A stretch of DNA of 46,969 nucleotides from JAXMHQ01 sp046346665 (GTDB lineage Bacteria; Verrucomicrobiota; Verrucomicrobiia; Limisphaerales; JAXMHQ01). Every line of letters begins with the position of its first letter. Position 1 is the first letter of the stretch. This document shows positions 14,335 through 23,476 of this stretch, in pieces. The notes beneath the pieces are model-generated. The model was not told the DNA's origin. It made no database searches and saw only the letters and a list, made by a program, of their open reading frames with translations. The DNA is taken from the NCBI GenBank assembly GCA_046346665.1, contig JAXMHQ010000037.1:1-46969 (forward strand), in the 5' to 3' direction. Made by a program: the position numbers and the translations under genes.

Positions 14335-15441
14335 TCAGGATTTCGCCTCGGCCTTGGGAAGCTTGAGGGTCACCGTCGTGCCCGCAGCCTGGTCGCTCTG
14401 GATCGTGAGCGTCCCGCCGTGCAGCTCGGTCAGCCGCTTGCAAATCGTCAGCCCCAGTCCGAGCCCCTGCTGCTCGTGCATCTTGCGGTCGAACTGCATG
14501 TAGGCGCCGATCTGGGCGATCTGGTCGGCCGTCAGGCCGCGGCCCCGGTCGGCGACGGTCAGCGTCAGCGTGTCGGGCGAGTGGTTCGTGAGGGAGACGC
14601 GCACCGGCGTTTGGGCGGGCGAGAATTTGAAGGCGTTCTGGACCAGTTCGTCCACGATCTTCTTCAGGTAATCCTCGGAGATCGGGACGCAAACTTTCTC
14701 GAGCTCAAGCGAGAGATCGGCCGGGCGCCGGGACGCTTCGGCCTGGTCGCGCGCATGGCGCTCGATCAATCCCGCGGCGTCGTTCGTCTGGCTGCGGAGC
14801 AGCGAATGCAGCTTCTGCGGATCGGACCCGAGCAATTCGAGCTGCGCGTAAATCAGGAAATTCTCAATCAGCCGCTCCAGCCGCTTGCCCGAGTCGTAAA
14901 TCACCTGCCCCATCTCGGCAATCTCGGCCGGCGGCAGCGTCTCGGCATCGGCCACCAGCATTTCGCCGTAGGCCAGGATCCCGTTCAGCGGCGTCCGCAG
15001 CTCGTGCGGCAGCATCATGCTGAGATTTTCCCGGAGATCGGCGAGTTTCTTTTCGGCCTCCTGGCGGACAACGTTGACTTTCTTGAGGCGCGCGTCGACC
15101 GCGGCGTAAAGGGCTTCGATGGTGAACGGCTTGGGAAGGTAATCGTCGGCGCCGAGTTCCATCCCGTGCCGCATGCCCGCCTGGTCGGCCAGGCCGGTCA
15201 TGAGAATGAAGGGAATGGAAGCCGTCCCGGGTTCGCCGCGCAGCGAGGAAAGCGTCAGGTAACCGTCCACCTTCTCCATGTTCACATCGCACAGGATCAG
15301 GTCGGGAAGTTCCTTGCGGGCCAGCTCGATGCCGACCGCCCCGTTTTCAGCCTCGATGACCTGGAACCCCCGCTGACGCAACGCCAGTTGCATCATCTCC
15401 CTCAGCCACTCTTCGTCATCGATTACCAGAATTTTTTTCAT
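14335..15441 (-). CDS. Response-regulator receiver fused to histidine kinase
   Basis: A 368-residue soluble protein: an N-terminal receiver domain (1-120) with acidic pocket D8/D9, phosphoacceptor D52 (LILCDVNM), T82 and K104 (LPKPF), a short linker coiled coil, then a HisKA-type dimerisation domain with the phosphorylatable His146 in SMMLPHELRTPLNG, and a HATPase_c domain with the N box ELVQNAFKF, DRGRGL and GLGLGLTICKRL. There is no sensory or membrane domain. Receiver-first architecture means the kinase may be controlled by phosphorylation from another kinase and can feed a separate regulator. ATG 15441 gives MKKILVIDDEEW. It converges with the YggT-like gene. Confidence 0.92.
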   Translation of the reverse strand: MKKILVIDDEEWLREMMQLALRQRGFQVIEAENGAVGIELARKELPDLILCDVNMEKVDGYLTLSSLRGEPGTASIPFILMTGLADQAGMRHGMELGADDYLPKPFTIEALYAAVDARLKKVNVVRQEAEKKLADLRENLSMMLPHELRTPLNGILAYGEMLVADAETLPPAEIAEMGQVIYDSGKRLERLIENFLIYAQLELLGSDPQKLHSLLRSQTNDAAGLIERHARDQAEASRRPADLSLELEKVCVPISEDYLKKIVDELVQNAFKFSPAQTPVRVSLTNHSPDTLTLTVADRGRGLTADQIAQIGAYMQFDRKMHEQQGLGLGLTICKRLTELHGGTLTIQSDQAAGTTVTLKLPKAEAKS

Positions 15442-15622
15442 CAGGCCTGTCTGATCCAAATCCCCAACCGTCTGTCCCAACAAGTGACAAATAATGAGTC
15501 AACGGAACGCGCGACACGAACGCTGCCGACCACAGAAGCAATGCCCGTACCCGTCATTGTCGTCAAAAGCTGCTCTAACTTAATTCAAACCGACTCTTAT
15601 TCCAAGGGTTTGTGCGGGGTTT

Positions 15623-16573
15623 TCAGGGGGATTCGTGGCGGGATCCGGCCGGCGGAGGACCGGGGCGGCGCTGGATCCCGGACAGGACATCCGCGGTTTT
15701 GATGGAGTGGATGCCATCGGGCGACTGGATCAGGCAGACGTGGCGGTGGGGCGGGCTCCAGATTCTGGCATTGGTTTGTCCCCAAAGCAGGAGGCAGGGA
15801 ACGCCGAGGGCCGCCGCGAGATGGGAGATGCCGGAATCGTGACCGACGAATCCGGAGCAGGCGGCGAGGCGGCGGGCGAGCCGGGTCAGCGGCCAGTTTC
15901 GGGCGGTTGAAACGCGGCCGGGAGGAAGGCCGGCGGCGAGTCTCTCGATCCTGCCGCCTTCGGCTTCGCCCCCGATGAGCAGCAGCCGTTCGTCGGGATT
16001 TTTCAGGAGCGATTCCAGGAGGGAACGCCAGCCGGGTTCGGTCCAGTTCTTGGATTCGCTGCCGCTGCCCGGGTGGAGCGCGAGGGCCGGGGGTTCCGGC
16101 GAAACGTCTGCGGCGAGGTCCAGCCGGGGATGCGGGTCGGGATCGAAAATGGCGAGGCTTTCCAGCGGCCTGAGAAAAACGCGGCTCGCGTGAACGGATT
16201 CGCGGTCATCGGGCCGATGCGGACCGGCGATGAACCGGGCTTGAGTGCACTGGGCCACATTGGATTGAAATATCAAATCGGGGTCGTAAAGGTAGGAAAC
16301 GATGATGTCGAACTCCGAGAAATAATCCGCGAGGTCGGGCGACAACGAGGTGCCGCGGCCGAAGAACGCGGCCATGGCGCGGGCCTCGATGGGTTGGGCG
16401 CGCTGGACGAGGCCGCCGGCGACGGCGAGTTCGATGATATGCGGATATCCGAGCACCTCGATGTGGGCGTCGGGGAATTGGGCGCGCAACGCGGCGAGCA
16501 CCGGGAGCGTGAGGATAAAGTCACCGATCGCGCCGCCTCTCACGACAAGAATCTTACCACGAGACGCGCTCAT
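15623..16573 (-). CDS. Glycosyltransferase family 9 (heptosyltransferase-like)
   Basis: A 316-residue GT-B enzyme related to ADP-heptose:LPS heptosyltransferases, which build the inner core of lipopolysaccharide at the cytoplasmic face of the inner membrane. It begins KILVVRGGAIGDFILTLPVL, the family's N-terminal motif with the catalytic Asp in GAIGDF. The C-terminal domain has LALHPGSGSESKNW (about 170-183), a family hallmark, LLLIGGEAE, and GFVGHDSGISHLAAALGVPCLLLWG (nucleotide-sugar site). Donor and acceptor are unknown. A terminal Pro/Gly/Arg-rich tail is present. No other LPS genes are nearby. Confidence 0.9.
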   Translation of the reverse strand: MSASRGKILVVRGGAIGDFILTLPVLAALRAQFPDAHIEVLGYPHIIELAVAGGLVQRAQPIEARAMAAFFGRGTSLSPDLADYFSEFDIIVSYLYDPDLIFQSNVAQCTQARFIAGPHRPDDRESVHASRVFLRPLESLAIFDPDPHPRLDLAADVSPEPPALALHPGSGSESKNWTEPGWRSLLESLLKNPDERLLLIGGEAEGGRIERLAAGLPPGRVSTARNWPLTRLARRLAACSGFVGHDSGISHLAAALGVPCLLLWGQTNARIWSPPHRHVCLIQSPDGIHSIKTADVLSGIQRRPGPPPAGSRHESP

Positions 16574-16591
16574 TTACAGAAGGGACACGGA

Positions 16592-16704
16592 CTTTTGAAC
16601 AGGAGGCCGCAGAGGGAGCAGAGAAATTTCAAACGGCTGCGCGAGGAGAAGCCGCCCGTTATTCTGGTCTTCCTCTGCTTCCTCTGCTGCCTCCTGTTCA
16701 AAAC
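16592..16704. repeat. Long inverted repeat between two minus-strand genes
   Basis: Left arm 16592-16624 (CTTTTGAACAGGAGGCCGCA onward) and right arm 16673-16704, whose complement begins GTTTTGAACAGGAGGCAGCA. About 29 of 32 positions pair across a loop of about 48 bp. It could form a long hairpin downstream of the membrane-protein gene at 16726 and upstream of the GT9 gene. Confidence 0.85.
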
Positions 16705-16725
16705 AGCTTTTCTCCTGTTCTTTCG

Positions 16726-17277
16726 TTAGAAAGCGAAAACTCCGAGTGCGATGATGGCGAGGGCGAAGGCGAGGCGGATGGCGGAGCCGATGCGGACGCG
16801 TTGCTCGGTGGCGACGGCCCAGTTGAGAAAATCGCGGCCGCGCCAGGGTGAGATGGTGAACCACATTCCGACCAGGACGAGCAGGTAGGCCCAGCCCTGG
16901 ATAATCCAGGTCCAATGCGACTTCGGGAGCATGGGCCGGCCGGAATCGACCATGAGCTGAGCGAGCAACAGGAGAAGAACCGCCAGGCCACGGATGGCCA
17001 GGAAATCCTGGACGAAGATGCACGAACCGATGCCGACCGCGGCGAAACCGGGAATGAGGAACGGCTTGAAGGAAACGACCTCGGCACTGACTTCGGCCCC
17101 GACGTTGCGGAGGAACCAGACGGTGCCGATGAGCATGAGGGCGACGCCGATGGGGACGGAGCGCGGGAATTTGCGCACCGCGGCCGCGAAGGCGGCCGGC
17201 TTCAGCAGGCCATGGATCTGGGGCAAAGCGATGACAGATCCGAGCACCAGGCACAATGTCGAGAGCTTCACGGTCAT
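16726..17277 (-). CDS. Integral membrane protein, unknown function
   Basis: A 183-residue hydrophobic protein with about five or six predicted helices, starting MTVKLSTLCLVLGSVIALPQ. Further helices are at about 40-56, 75-100, 105-120, 130-150 and 165-183, and the C terminus is AFALAIIALGVFAF. A conserved-looking AAAVRKFPRSVPIG loop lies between the first two helices. I do not recognise the family with confidence. ATG 17277 was chosen because it starts immediately before the first helix. Neighbours give no clue. Confidence 0.7.
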   Translation of the reverse strand: MTVKLSTLCLVLGSVIALPQIHGLLKPAAFAAAVRKFPRSVPIGVALMLIGTVWFLRNVGAEVSAEVVSFKPFLIPGFAAVGIGSCIFVQDFLAIRGLAVLLLLLAQLMVDSGRPMLPKSHWTWIIQGWAYLLVLVGMWFTISPWRGRDFLNWAVATEQRVRIGSAIRLAFALAIIALGVFAF

Positions 17278-17370
17278 GGTCTGAAAGGGCCCTGATGGTG
17301 CCCGAAACAAAGTGAAAAGCCAGCATTCTTTTGCCGCCGCAACGCAGCCTGACCGGCCTTCACTGCGGGT

Positions 17371-18720
17371 TTAGTCGAGAATTGCCGGATCGCCGTAGAG
17401 CGTGAAGGAACCGGCGCGCTCGATGCGCACATCCAGGAGCTGGCCGTGATGTCGGGAGGATCCGTCGAACACGACGATCTTGTTGCAGCGCGTGCGGCCG
17501 CTCATGCGGGCCGAATTGGTCTTGCTGGGGCCTTCCACGAGAATCTGCACCTGCCGTCCGGCGTAGGCGGCGTAGCGGGATCCGGCGATCTCGTTGACAA
17601 GGTTGAGCAGGCGCTGATTTCGTTCTTCGCGCACCGCCGCGGGCACCTGGTCGGGCATCGATGCCGCGGGCGTGTCGCGCCGGGGCGAATACTTGAAAAT
17701 GTATGCCTGGTCGAATCCCACCTCGCGCGCGAGCGACAGGGTGTCCTCGAAATCGGACTCGGTTTCGCCGGGGAACCCGACAATGAAATCGGTGCTGACG
17801 CCCATTCCGGGGCGCGCCTGGCGGAGCTTGCGGATGATTTCGAGGAATCGCTCGCGCGTGTAGCCGCGGTGCATCAGGCTCAACACACGGTTGCTCCCGC
17901 TCTGAACGGGCAGGTGCGCGCTCTCGCAAAGTTTCGGCAGCCGGGTGTAAGCCTCGACCAGGTCGTCCCCGTAACCTTTCGGGTGCGGCGAAGTGAACCG
18001 GATCCGCTCGATGCCGTCGATCTCGTGCACGGCTTCGATGAGCTGGACGAAACCGGACAGGCCGTCGCGCTTCGGAATTTCCCGCTTGCCGAAGCTGGTG
18101 ACGATCTGGCCGAGCAGGGTGATTTCGCGCACGCCCTGGGAGGCGAGCTCGCGGCATTCGGCGACGATGTCCGGAATCGTTCGGCTGCGCTCTTCACCGC
18201 GGGTGAACGGCACGATGCAGAAGGTGCAATGCTGGTTGCAGCCCTGCATGATGCTGACGAAGGCACTGACCGATTTGCGCGACTGGCCGTTGAGCAGGTG
18301 TTCGCGAATGGTTGCGGCACTTCCCTGCTCCTCCGCCACGTCCACCACCTTGTCCCGCTTGCCGGCCAGGATTTCATCCAGGTATTCCGCCGCCCGATGA
18401 AATTTCTGGGTGCCGAGAACCAGGTCGACGTCCGGGAGCTTGTCGATCAATTCGCGCCCGCGGCTTTGGGCCATGCAACCGAGAAATCCGAGCACGGTGC
18501 CGGGACGGTTGCGGCGCATCTCGGCGGCGACATTCACCATCTTGTTGATGGCCTTTTGCTCGGCGAAATCACGCACGCTGCACGTGTTCAGCAGAACCAC
18601 GTCCGCCGTCGCCTCGGATTTCGCCAGGGTGTAGCCCTTGGCCACGAGCTGCGCGGCGACCGCCTCGCTGTCGCGCTCGTTCATCTGGCATCCGTACGTT
18701 TTGATGTAAACACTGGGCAT
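17371..18720 (-). CDS. miaB: tRNA-2-methylthio-N6-dimethylallyladenosine synthase MiaB
   Basis: Radical-SAM methylthiotransferase that converts i6A37 to ms2i6A37 in tRNAs reading UNN codons. The 449-residue protein has the N-terminal UPF0004 domain with its three cluster cysteines (TYGCQMNERDSE, LLNTCSVRD, LGFLGCMAQS), the radical-SAM CxxxCxxC motif in QGCNQHCTFCIVPFTRG, the HLPVQSGSNRVL and TDFIVGFPGETE segments, and a C-terminal TRAM domain ending at about residue 445. The usual LLGQNVNSY motif reads LLGQIVTSFG here. All three catalytic blocks are intact. Start MPSVYIKTYGCQMN is standard. Confidence 0.95.
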   Translation of the reverse strand: MPSVYIKTYGCQMNERDSEAVAAQLVAKGYTLAKSEATADVVLLNTCSVRDFAEQKAINKMVNVAAEMRRNRPGTVLGFLGCMAQSRGRELIDKLPDVDLVLGTQKFHRAAEYLDEILAGKRDKVVDVAEEQGSAATIREHLLNGQSRKSVSAFVSIMQGCNQHCTFCIVPFTRGEERSRTIPDIVAECRELASQGVREITLLGQIVTSFGKREIPKRDGLSGFVQLIEAVHEIDGIERIRFTSPHPKGYGDDLVEAYTRLPKLCESAHLPVQSGSNRVLSLMHRGYTRERFLEIIRKLRQARPGMGVSTDFIVGFPGETESDFEDTLSLAREVGFDQAYIFKYSPRRDTPAASMPDQVPAAVREERNQRLLNLVNEIAGSRYAAYAGRQVQILVEGPSKTNSARMSGRTRCNKIVVFDGSSRHHGQLLDVRIERAGSFTLYGDPAILD

Positions 18721-18789
18721 GCTGAATGGATCCCGGCCAAGCTACGCCAGGGCGAGCCGGATGAAAAGGCGGAAGCGGGCGGGATCAGC

Positions 18790-18855
18790 GGATTGATGAT
18801 TGGATTGGGCACTCCGCGCGCAATCCAACAATCCATTTATCCAATAATCCAATCC
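18790..18855. repeat. Inverted repeat of ATCCA words (family D, copy 1)
   Basis: GGATTGATGATTGGATTGGG on the left and CCAATAATCCAATCC on the right, around a CGCGC centre, form an imperfect hairpin. The right half holds CAACAATCCATTTATCCA, which recurs with small changes at 21197-21219. It lies between miaB and the fused MFS/synthase gene, both on the minus strand. Confidence 0.7.
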
Positions 18856-18858
18856 CTT

Positions 18859-21090
18859 TCAGTCCCACTGAAAGATTCGCAGGATATTTGAATAATCATC
18901 CGTCCAAAGCGCGTGCCTGGGCGCGGGTTCGAGGGGGCGCCAGGAAGGATGTTTCAACAGCGCGGAGAGATCCTCCGGCCGGCGGGCCATGGCGACCCAG
19001 GTGGACGGATACCGGCCCTCGGGCAGCGCGGTGCCGGCGAGTTGTTCCGGTTCGCAGTTCACCAGCGCGGTGAGATTGAACTCATGGGCCAGGTTTCCCA
19101 GCACCGGCCGGAAATCCAGGCTGCGGCTCGAGACGTGAAACAGCATCACCCCGCCCGGCGCCAGCTTGTCCAGGTACAGTTGCATCGCTTCCCGCGTCAT
19201 CAAATGCAGCGGGGGCGCATCCGAGCCGAACGCGTCGCAAACCAATAACCGGAACTCGCCCGCGGGCGCCTCGCGCAGTCGCAGCCGCGCGTCGCCCACC
19301 GCGAAATCAACGACGGCATTCGTGTTCCGCGACAGGAACGTGAAGTAATTCGTGTCGGACGCGAGCGCGATCACGGCCGGGTTGATCTCGTAGAAGGTCC
19401 AGCGTTGCCCGGGTTGCGCGTAGCAAATCATGCTGCCGGCGCCAAGGCCGATGGCCCCGATGTGCGTGCCCTGCCCGGCCTCGTGGATCAGCTTCATCGC
19501 CTGGCCGCAGGCGCCGGTCGGATGATAATACGCGAGCGGTTCGTCCTGCCGGTCCGGCTGAACAAACTGCATGCCGTGGACCGTGGTCCCGTGATAGAGC
19601 CGGCGGATGCGCGCGCCCGGCTCGAGCGCGATGCGCAGAGTGCCGAAGAAGTTGCGTTCCGTGTGAAGGGTGGTTCCGCGGAACGCGGTGTAGGACAGGC
19701 TGGCGAGAAAGACGGAGCCCAGGCAGAGGGCGAATTGGAACCGGGCAAGGCCCTTCGACGCGAGGTAACACAGGATGCACGGAACTCCAAAGACAAAGGC
19801 TGTCTGGACCTGGAGCGGCAGCCCGAGAACCGGCACAAACCGCACGAGCGACCAGGTCAGAAGCCCGACGACGGCGGCGAGAAGGATCTCGCCCGCGACC
19901 CGCGGCCGGCGCGCGCCCGGCAGCAGCCGGCCGGAGGCGGGCAGCAGGCAGGCGAGCACGATGAGGATCGGGTATTCCGCGACGCCGCGAAACAGGAGAG
20001 GCGCCGCCAGGGCGTTGAAGATGCCCCCGAGCACGCCGCCGGTGGACAGGCAAAAGTAAAATTCCGTCAGCCGCACCGCCGGCGGCCGGCCCGCCGCCAG
20101 GCGTCCGTGCCAGACCAGCGCGGCCACAAAGAAAAACCCGAGATGCACCCCCATCTGCAACCAGGCGAGGTTCTCCGCGTTCGACAAAGTCACAAACAAC
20201 AGCACGACCGCCCAGGCGGGCAGAATCCTGGCGGCGATCCGCGGGATTCCATCCCCTTTGCGGCTGAACACGATGACGAAGCTGAGCAGGTACAACGCGA
20301 GCGGAATCACCCACAACAAAGGCACGCTCGCGATGTCGGTGCTGATGTAGCTGGTGACACCGAGCATGAGTCCCGAGGGAATAAACGCCTGAAAAATCCA
20401 GCGGCCGCGCTGCAACCACTGCGCCTCGAATTCCTCCTCCGACTCCTGGGCCGGTTCACAGTCCGGCGCGGCGCCGGGGGGGATGGAATTGCGGTTGGCG
20501 GACAGGGCCGTCCAGGCGCACGCGGCCACGAGCACGACCAGCAGCGCGTAACCGGCGGTCCAAAGCCTGCCCTGTTGACGCAGCGGAAAGACGGGCTCGA
20601 GAAACGCGGGATACGCGAGCAACCCGACGAGGCTGCCGAGATTGCTGGCGGCATAGAGGAAATAGGGATCGCCCGAAGACTTCTGGCGTGACCGGCTGAA
20701 CCAGCTTTGCGTCAGCGGGCCGAGGGTGGACAGGGTGAAAAACGGGAGTCCGACCGTCGTGAGAAGCGCCAGCAGCAGCCAGGCAATCGGGTGAATCCGC
20801 CAGGGATCGATCGCCCGCGCAGCCGCGGAAAGCGCGACGGGCAGGAACAGGAAATTTGCCGCCAGCAGGATCAACTGGACCCGGACCTGGGTGCGAAGCT
20901 GCAGCCGCGTGGCCATCCAGTGGGAATAGGCGTATCCGGCGAGCAGCAGGGCCTGGAAAAATACCATGCAAACATTCCAGACCGTCGGCGTGCCTCCCTG
21001 CAGCGGCAGCAGCAGTTTGGCCACCATCGGCTGCACCCAGAAAAGGAGCGCCGCACTGCAAAACAACGCGCAGGCAAAAAGACCCGCCAT
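18859..21090 (-). CDS. Fused MFS-like transporter / spermidine-synthase-like protein
   Basis: A 743-residue membrane protein. The N-terminal part (about 1-470) has some 10-13 hydrophobic helices, starting MAGLFACALFCSAALLFWVQ with the family's VQPMVAKLLLPLQGGTPTVW. The C-terminal part is a soluble Rossmann domain like spermidine synthases: GAIGLGAGSMICYAQPGQ (SAM-type nucleotide loop), FYEINPAVI, VDFAVGDAR and LLVCDAFGSDAPPLHLMT, with the DAF-type catalytic Asp region. Such fusions are widespread but poorly characterised; whether they make polyamines is uncertain. ATG 21090 places the first helix correctly; the longer frame starts within the flanking repeat. Confidence 0.88.
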   Translation of the reverse strand: MAGLFACALFCSAALLFWVQPMVAKLLLPLQGGTPTVWNVCMVFFQALLLAGYAYSHWMATRLQLRTQVRVQLILLAANFLFLPVALSAAARAIDPWRIHPIAWLLLALLTTVGLPFFTLSTLGPLTQSWFSRSRQKSSGDPYFLYAASNLGSLVGLLAYPAFLEPVFPLRQQGRLWTAGYALLVVLVAACAWTALSANRNSIPPGAAPDCEPAQESEEEFEAQWLQRGRWIFQAFIPSGLMLGVTSYISTDIASVPLLWVIPLALYLLSFVIVFSRKGDGIPRIAARILPAWAVVLLFVTLSNAENLAWLQMGVHLGFFFVAALVWHGRLAAGRPPAVRLTEFYFCLSTGGVLGGIFNALAAPLLFRGVAEYPILIVLACLLPASGRLLPGARRPRVAGEILLAAVVGLLTWSLVRFVPVLGLPLQVQTAFVFGVPCILCYLASKGLARFQFALCLGSVFLASLSYTAFRGTTLHTERNFFGTLRIALEPGARIRRLYHGTTVHGMQFVQPDRQDEPLAYYHPTGACGQAMKLIHEAGQGTHIGAIGLGAGSMICYAQPGQRWTFYEINPAVIALASDTNYFTFLSRNTNAVVDFAVGDARLRLREAPAGEFRLLVCDAFGSDAPPLHLMTREAMQLYLDKLAPGGVMLFHVSSRSLDFRPVLGNLAHEFNLTALVNCEPEQLAGTALPEGRYPSTWVAMARRPEDLSALLKHPSWRPLEPAPRHALWTDDYSNILRIFQWD

Positions 21091-21137
21091 CACGCTGCGC
21101 CTTGTAAACCGGCGGATTGCGCATGTCGAGACAAGAC

Positions 21138-21229
21138 TGGATGGGTGGATTTTTGGATTCCTGGATAAATGGGAAGACTGTCGCGCGGAGCCCTCCAACA
21201 ATCCATGGATCCATTTATCCAAAAATCCT
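21138..21229. repeat. Inverted repeat (family D, copy 2)
   Basis: Left arm GGATTTTTGGATTCCTGGAT then AAATGG (21147-21172); right arm 21200-21228 contains CCATTTATCCAAAAATCC. The central part shares CCTCCAACAATCCATGGATC-like sequence with family D copy 1. Located upstream of two divergent genes. Confidence 0.65.
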
Positions 21230-21242
21230 CGCGGTCCCGGTC

Positions 21243-21265
21243 AGGGCTCGACGGAGTCTGGCCCC
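21243..21265 (+). repeat. Extragenic repeat family A, copy 2
   Basis: AGGGCTCGACGGAGTCTGGC followed by CCC, one base different from the copies at 8352 and 23414. Confidence 0.85.
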
Positions 21266-21390
21266 ATCGCGCGCCTCAAGCCCACGCCAACTGCGTCGCG
21301 GCTGCGTCGCGGCTTGCGATCCGGGGGAAAACTTGCCATGCTGCGGTCCACACAAAAGGCGGAGGCCGGCACGGGCCGGCACGCGCCATT

Positions 21391-23397
21391 ATGCCGCAGG
21401 AATTGTTGAAAATTCTGCTGATCGAACATGAACCGGAATTCACCCGGTCGATCGGCGAAATGTTGGGCCAGGCGCGGGAACTGGCGGCCGAGGTCGACAC
21501 CGCGCCCGAATTCACGTCCGGCCTCACACGCGTGAACCGCGGCGATATCGACGTCGTGCTGGTGGACGTCTCGGTGCCCGACGGCGCCGGGCTGGCGAAC
21601 ATCTCCATGCTGCGCGCCCACGCGCCGCGGCTGCCCATCATCGCGGCCGGCGACGCCGACAACGAAACGGTCGCGGTCGAAGCCGTCCAGGCCGGCGCGC
21701 AGGATTACCTCGTCAAAAGCCAGCTCACCCCGGGCTGGCTGGAGCGTTCGATCCGGTATGCGCTTGAGCGCAATCGCATGGACCAGACGCTGCTGGCGGC
21801 GGAGGCGAAATACCACAGCATCTTCGATCACCTCGTCGAAGGCATTTTCCAAACCACGCCCGACGGCCGCTACCTGATGGCGAACGCGGCGCTGGCCCGC
21901 ATCTACGGCTACAGCTCACCCGAGGAATTGATGGGCAGCATCACGGACATCAGCCGTTCGCTCTATGTGCAGGAGGGGCGCCGGGACGAATTCGTCCGGA
22001 CGATGCAGGAACACGACGTGATCACCGGGTTCGAATCGCAAACCTACCGCAAGGACGGCACGACGATCTGGATTTCGGAGAACTGCCGCGCCGTGCGCGA
22101 TTCGCAGGGGCGGCTGTTGTATTACGAGGGGACGGTGGAAGACATCACGCTGCGGCGCTTGGCGGAGGAGAATCTCCGCAACTCGGAGGCGCTTTACCAT
22201 TCGCTGGTGCAGACCATTCCCCAGAATATTTTCCGCAAAGACACCGAGGGCCGGTTCACCTTCGCCAACCAGCAGTTCTGCAAGAGCCTCGGGCTTCCCC
22301 TCGAAAAGATCGTCGGAAAAACCGATTTCGATTTCTTCCCGGCGCCGCTCGCCGAGAAATACCGGCAGGACGACCGCAACGTGCTCGAGACCGGGCAGAC
22401 CTTCGGATCGGTCGAGGAACACAAGGCCCCCAATCAATCGCGCATTTTTGTCCAGGTCATCAAAACCCCGCTGCAGGATTCGAACGGGAAAGTGATCGGG
22501 TTGCAGGGAATGTTCTGGGACATCACGCAACAGCGCCTCGCCGAGGAGCGGATCCGCCGGGCAAACTCGCTCCTGGCCCAAAGCCGCCAGTCCCTCCGCG
22601 AGCGCAACCTCCAGATGGAGGACGATCTTAAAATGGCCCGGGAAATCCAGCTCACGATGCTGCCCCAGCAGTATCCCTGCTTCCCCAAATCCGCGGCGCC
22701 GTCCGAAAGCGCGCTGCAGTTCACCCACCGTTATCTCCCGGCCAGCACGGTCGGAGGCGATTTCTTCACCGTGTCGGCCCTGTCCGAAACCGAGGCCAGC
22801 GTGTTCATCTGCGACGTCGCGGGGCACGGGGTTCGGTCGTCGCTGGTGACCGCGATGATCCGGGCGCTGCTGGAGGAATTGAAGCCGTTGGCAGGAGATC
22901 CGGGCCAGTTCCTGACAAAGTTGAACCGGGATCTCTACGCGATCCTGAAGCACGCCGGAACGCCGATGTTGACCACGGCGTTTTACTGCGTCGCGGACTG
23001 GTCGGGCGGGACGTTGCGTTACACGAACGCCGGGCATCCGCGTCCGCTCCATTTGCGCCGGGGCGCGGGCCGCGTGCAGGCTTTGACCAACATCGGCGGC
23101 AAAAGCCAGCCCGCACTCGGCCTGTTCGAGGAAGCCAGCTACCAAACTTCGTCCGTAAGCCTGGCCCCGGGCGACCTCGTCATGCTCTTCACGGACGGAT
23201 TGTACGAGGTGCAGGGCACCAACAATGAGCTTTACAGCCAGGACATCCTGATGACCGGCGTCGAACGCCGGATCCAACTGCCGGCCGCACGGCTCTTCGA
23301 CGAGTTGCTCGAGGAGATCCGGAAATTTTCGGACGAGGAAAAATTCGCCGACGATGTCTGCCTCGTGGGGCTGGATGTGGTGAAAATTGGAGGTTAA
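21391..23397 (+). CDS. Receiver - PAS - PAS - SpoIIE phosphatase signalling protein
   Basis: A 668-residue cytoplasmic signalling protein of RsbU type. Receiver domain (1-120): phosphoacceptor D59 in VVLVDVSVPDGAG and K105 (YLVKS). Two PAS domains follow: one from about 135 (YHSIFDHLVEGIFQTTPDGR) to 255, and one from about 270 (YHSLVQTIPQNIFRKDTEGR) to 385. A linker coiled coil leads to a PP2C-like SpoIIE domain (about 410-668) with the metal motifs GGDFF, CDVAGHGVRSSLVTAM, TDGLYE and KFADDVCL. Such proteins usually dephosphorylate anti-anti-sigma factors, coupling phosphorelay input and small-molecule sensing to sigma-factor release. No anti-sigma partner lies nearby. ATG 21391 gives MPQELLKILLIEHE. 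Confidence 0.93.
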   Translation: MPQELLKILLIEHEPEFTRSIGEMLGQARELAAEVDTAPEFTSGLTRVNRGDIDVVLVDVSVPDGAGLANISMLRAHAPRLPIIAAGDADNETVAVEAVQAGAQDYLVKSQLTPGWLERSIRYALERNRMDQTLLAAEAKYHSIFDHLVEGIFQTTPDGRYLMANAALARIYGYSSPEELMGSITDISRSLYVQEGRRDEFVRTMQEHDVITGFESQTYRKDGTTIWISENCRAVRDSQGRLLYYEGTVEDITLRRLAEENLRNSEALYHSLVQTIPQNIFRKDTEGRFTFANQQFCKSLGLPLEKIVGKTDFDFFPAPLAEKYRQDDRNVLETGQTFGSVEEHKAPNQSRIFVQVIKTPLQDSNGKVIGLQGMFWDITQQRLAEERIRRANSLLAQSRQSLRERNLQMEDDLKMAREIQLTMLPQQYPCFPKSAAPSESALQFTHRYLPASTVGGDFFTVSALSETEASVFICDVAGHGVRSSLVTAMIRALLEELKPLAGDPGQFLTKLNRDLYAILKHAGTPMLTTAFYCVADWSGGTLRYTNAGHPRPLHLRRGAGRVQALTNIGGKSQPALGLFEEASYQTSSVSLAPGDLVMLFTDGLYEVQGTNNELYSQDILMTGVERRIQLPAARLFDELLEEIRKFSDEEKFADDVCLVGLDVVKIGG

Positions 23398-23413
23398 GTG
23401 TTCAATGTTTGAC

Positions 23414-23436
23414 AGGGCTCGACGGAGTCTCGCCCC
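23414..23436 (+). repeat. Extragenic repeat family A, copy 3
   Basis: Identical over 23 bp to the copy at 8352; 17 bp after the phosphatase stop codon. Confidence 0.85.
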
Positions 23437-23476
23437 ACACGCCCTCCCCCGAATTAGCAAAAATTCGCATCAATTC

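Larger units (their letters stand above)
21091..21390. other. Spacer between divergent genes, largely repeats
   Basis: 300 bp between the MFS/synthase start and the phosphatase start. It holds family D copy 2 and family A copy 2. The rest (21266-21390) is GC-rich, with no RNA gene and no obvious sigma-70 promoter. Confidence 0.6.

Noticed and set aside
21169..21390. N-terminal extension of the receiver-PAS-SpoIIE protein
   Set aside because: The 74 extra residues are read from inverted and family A repeats; the receiver domain begins at ATG 21391.
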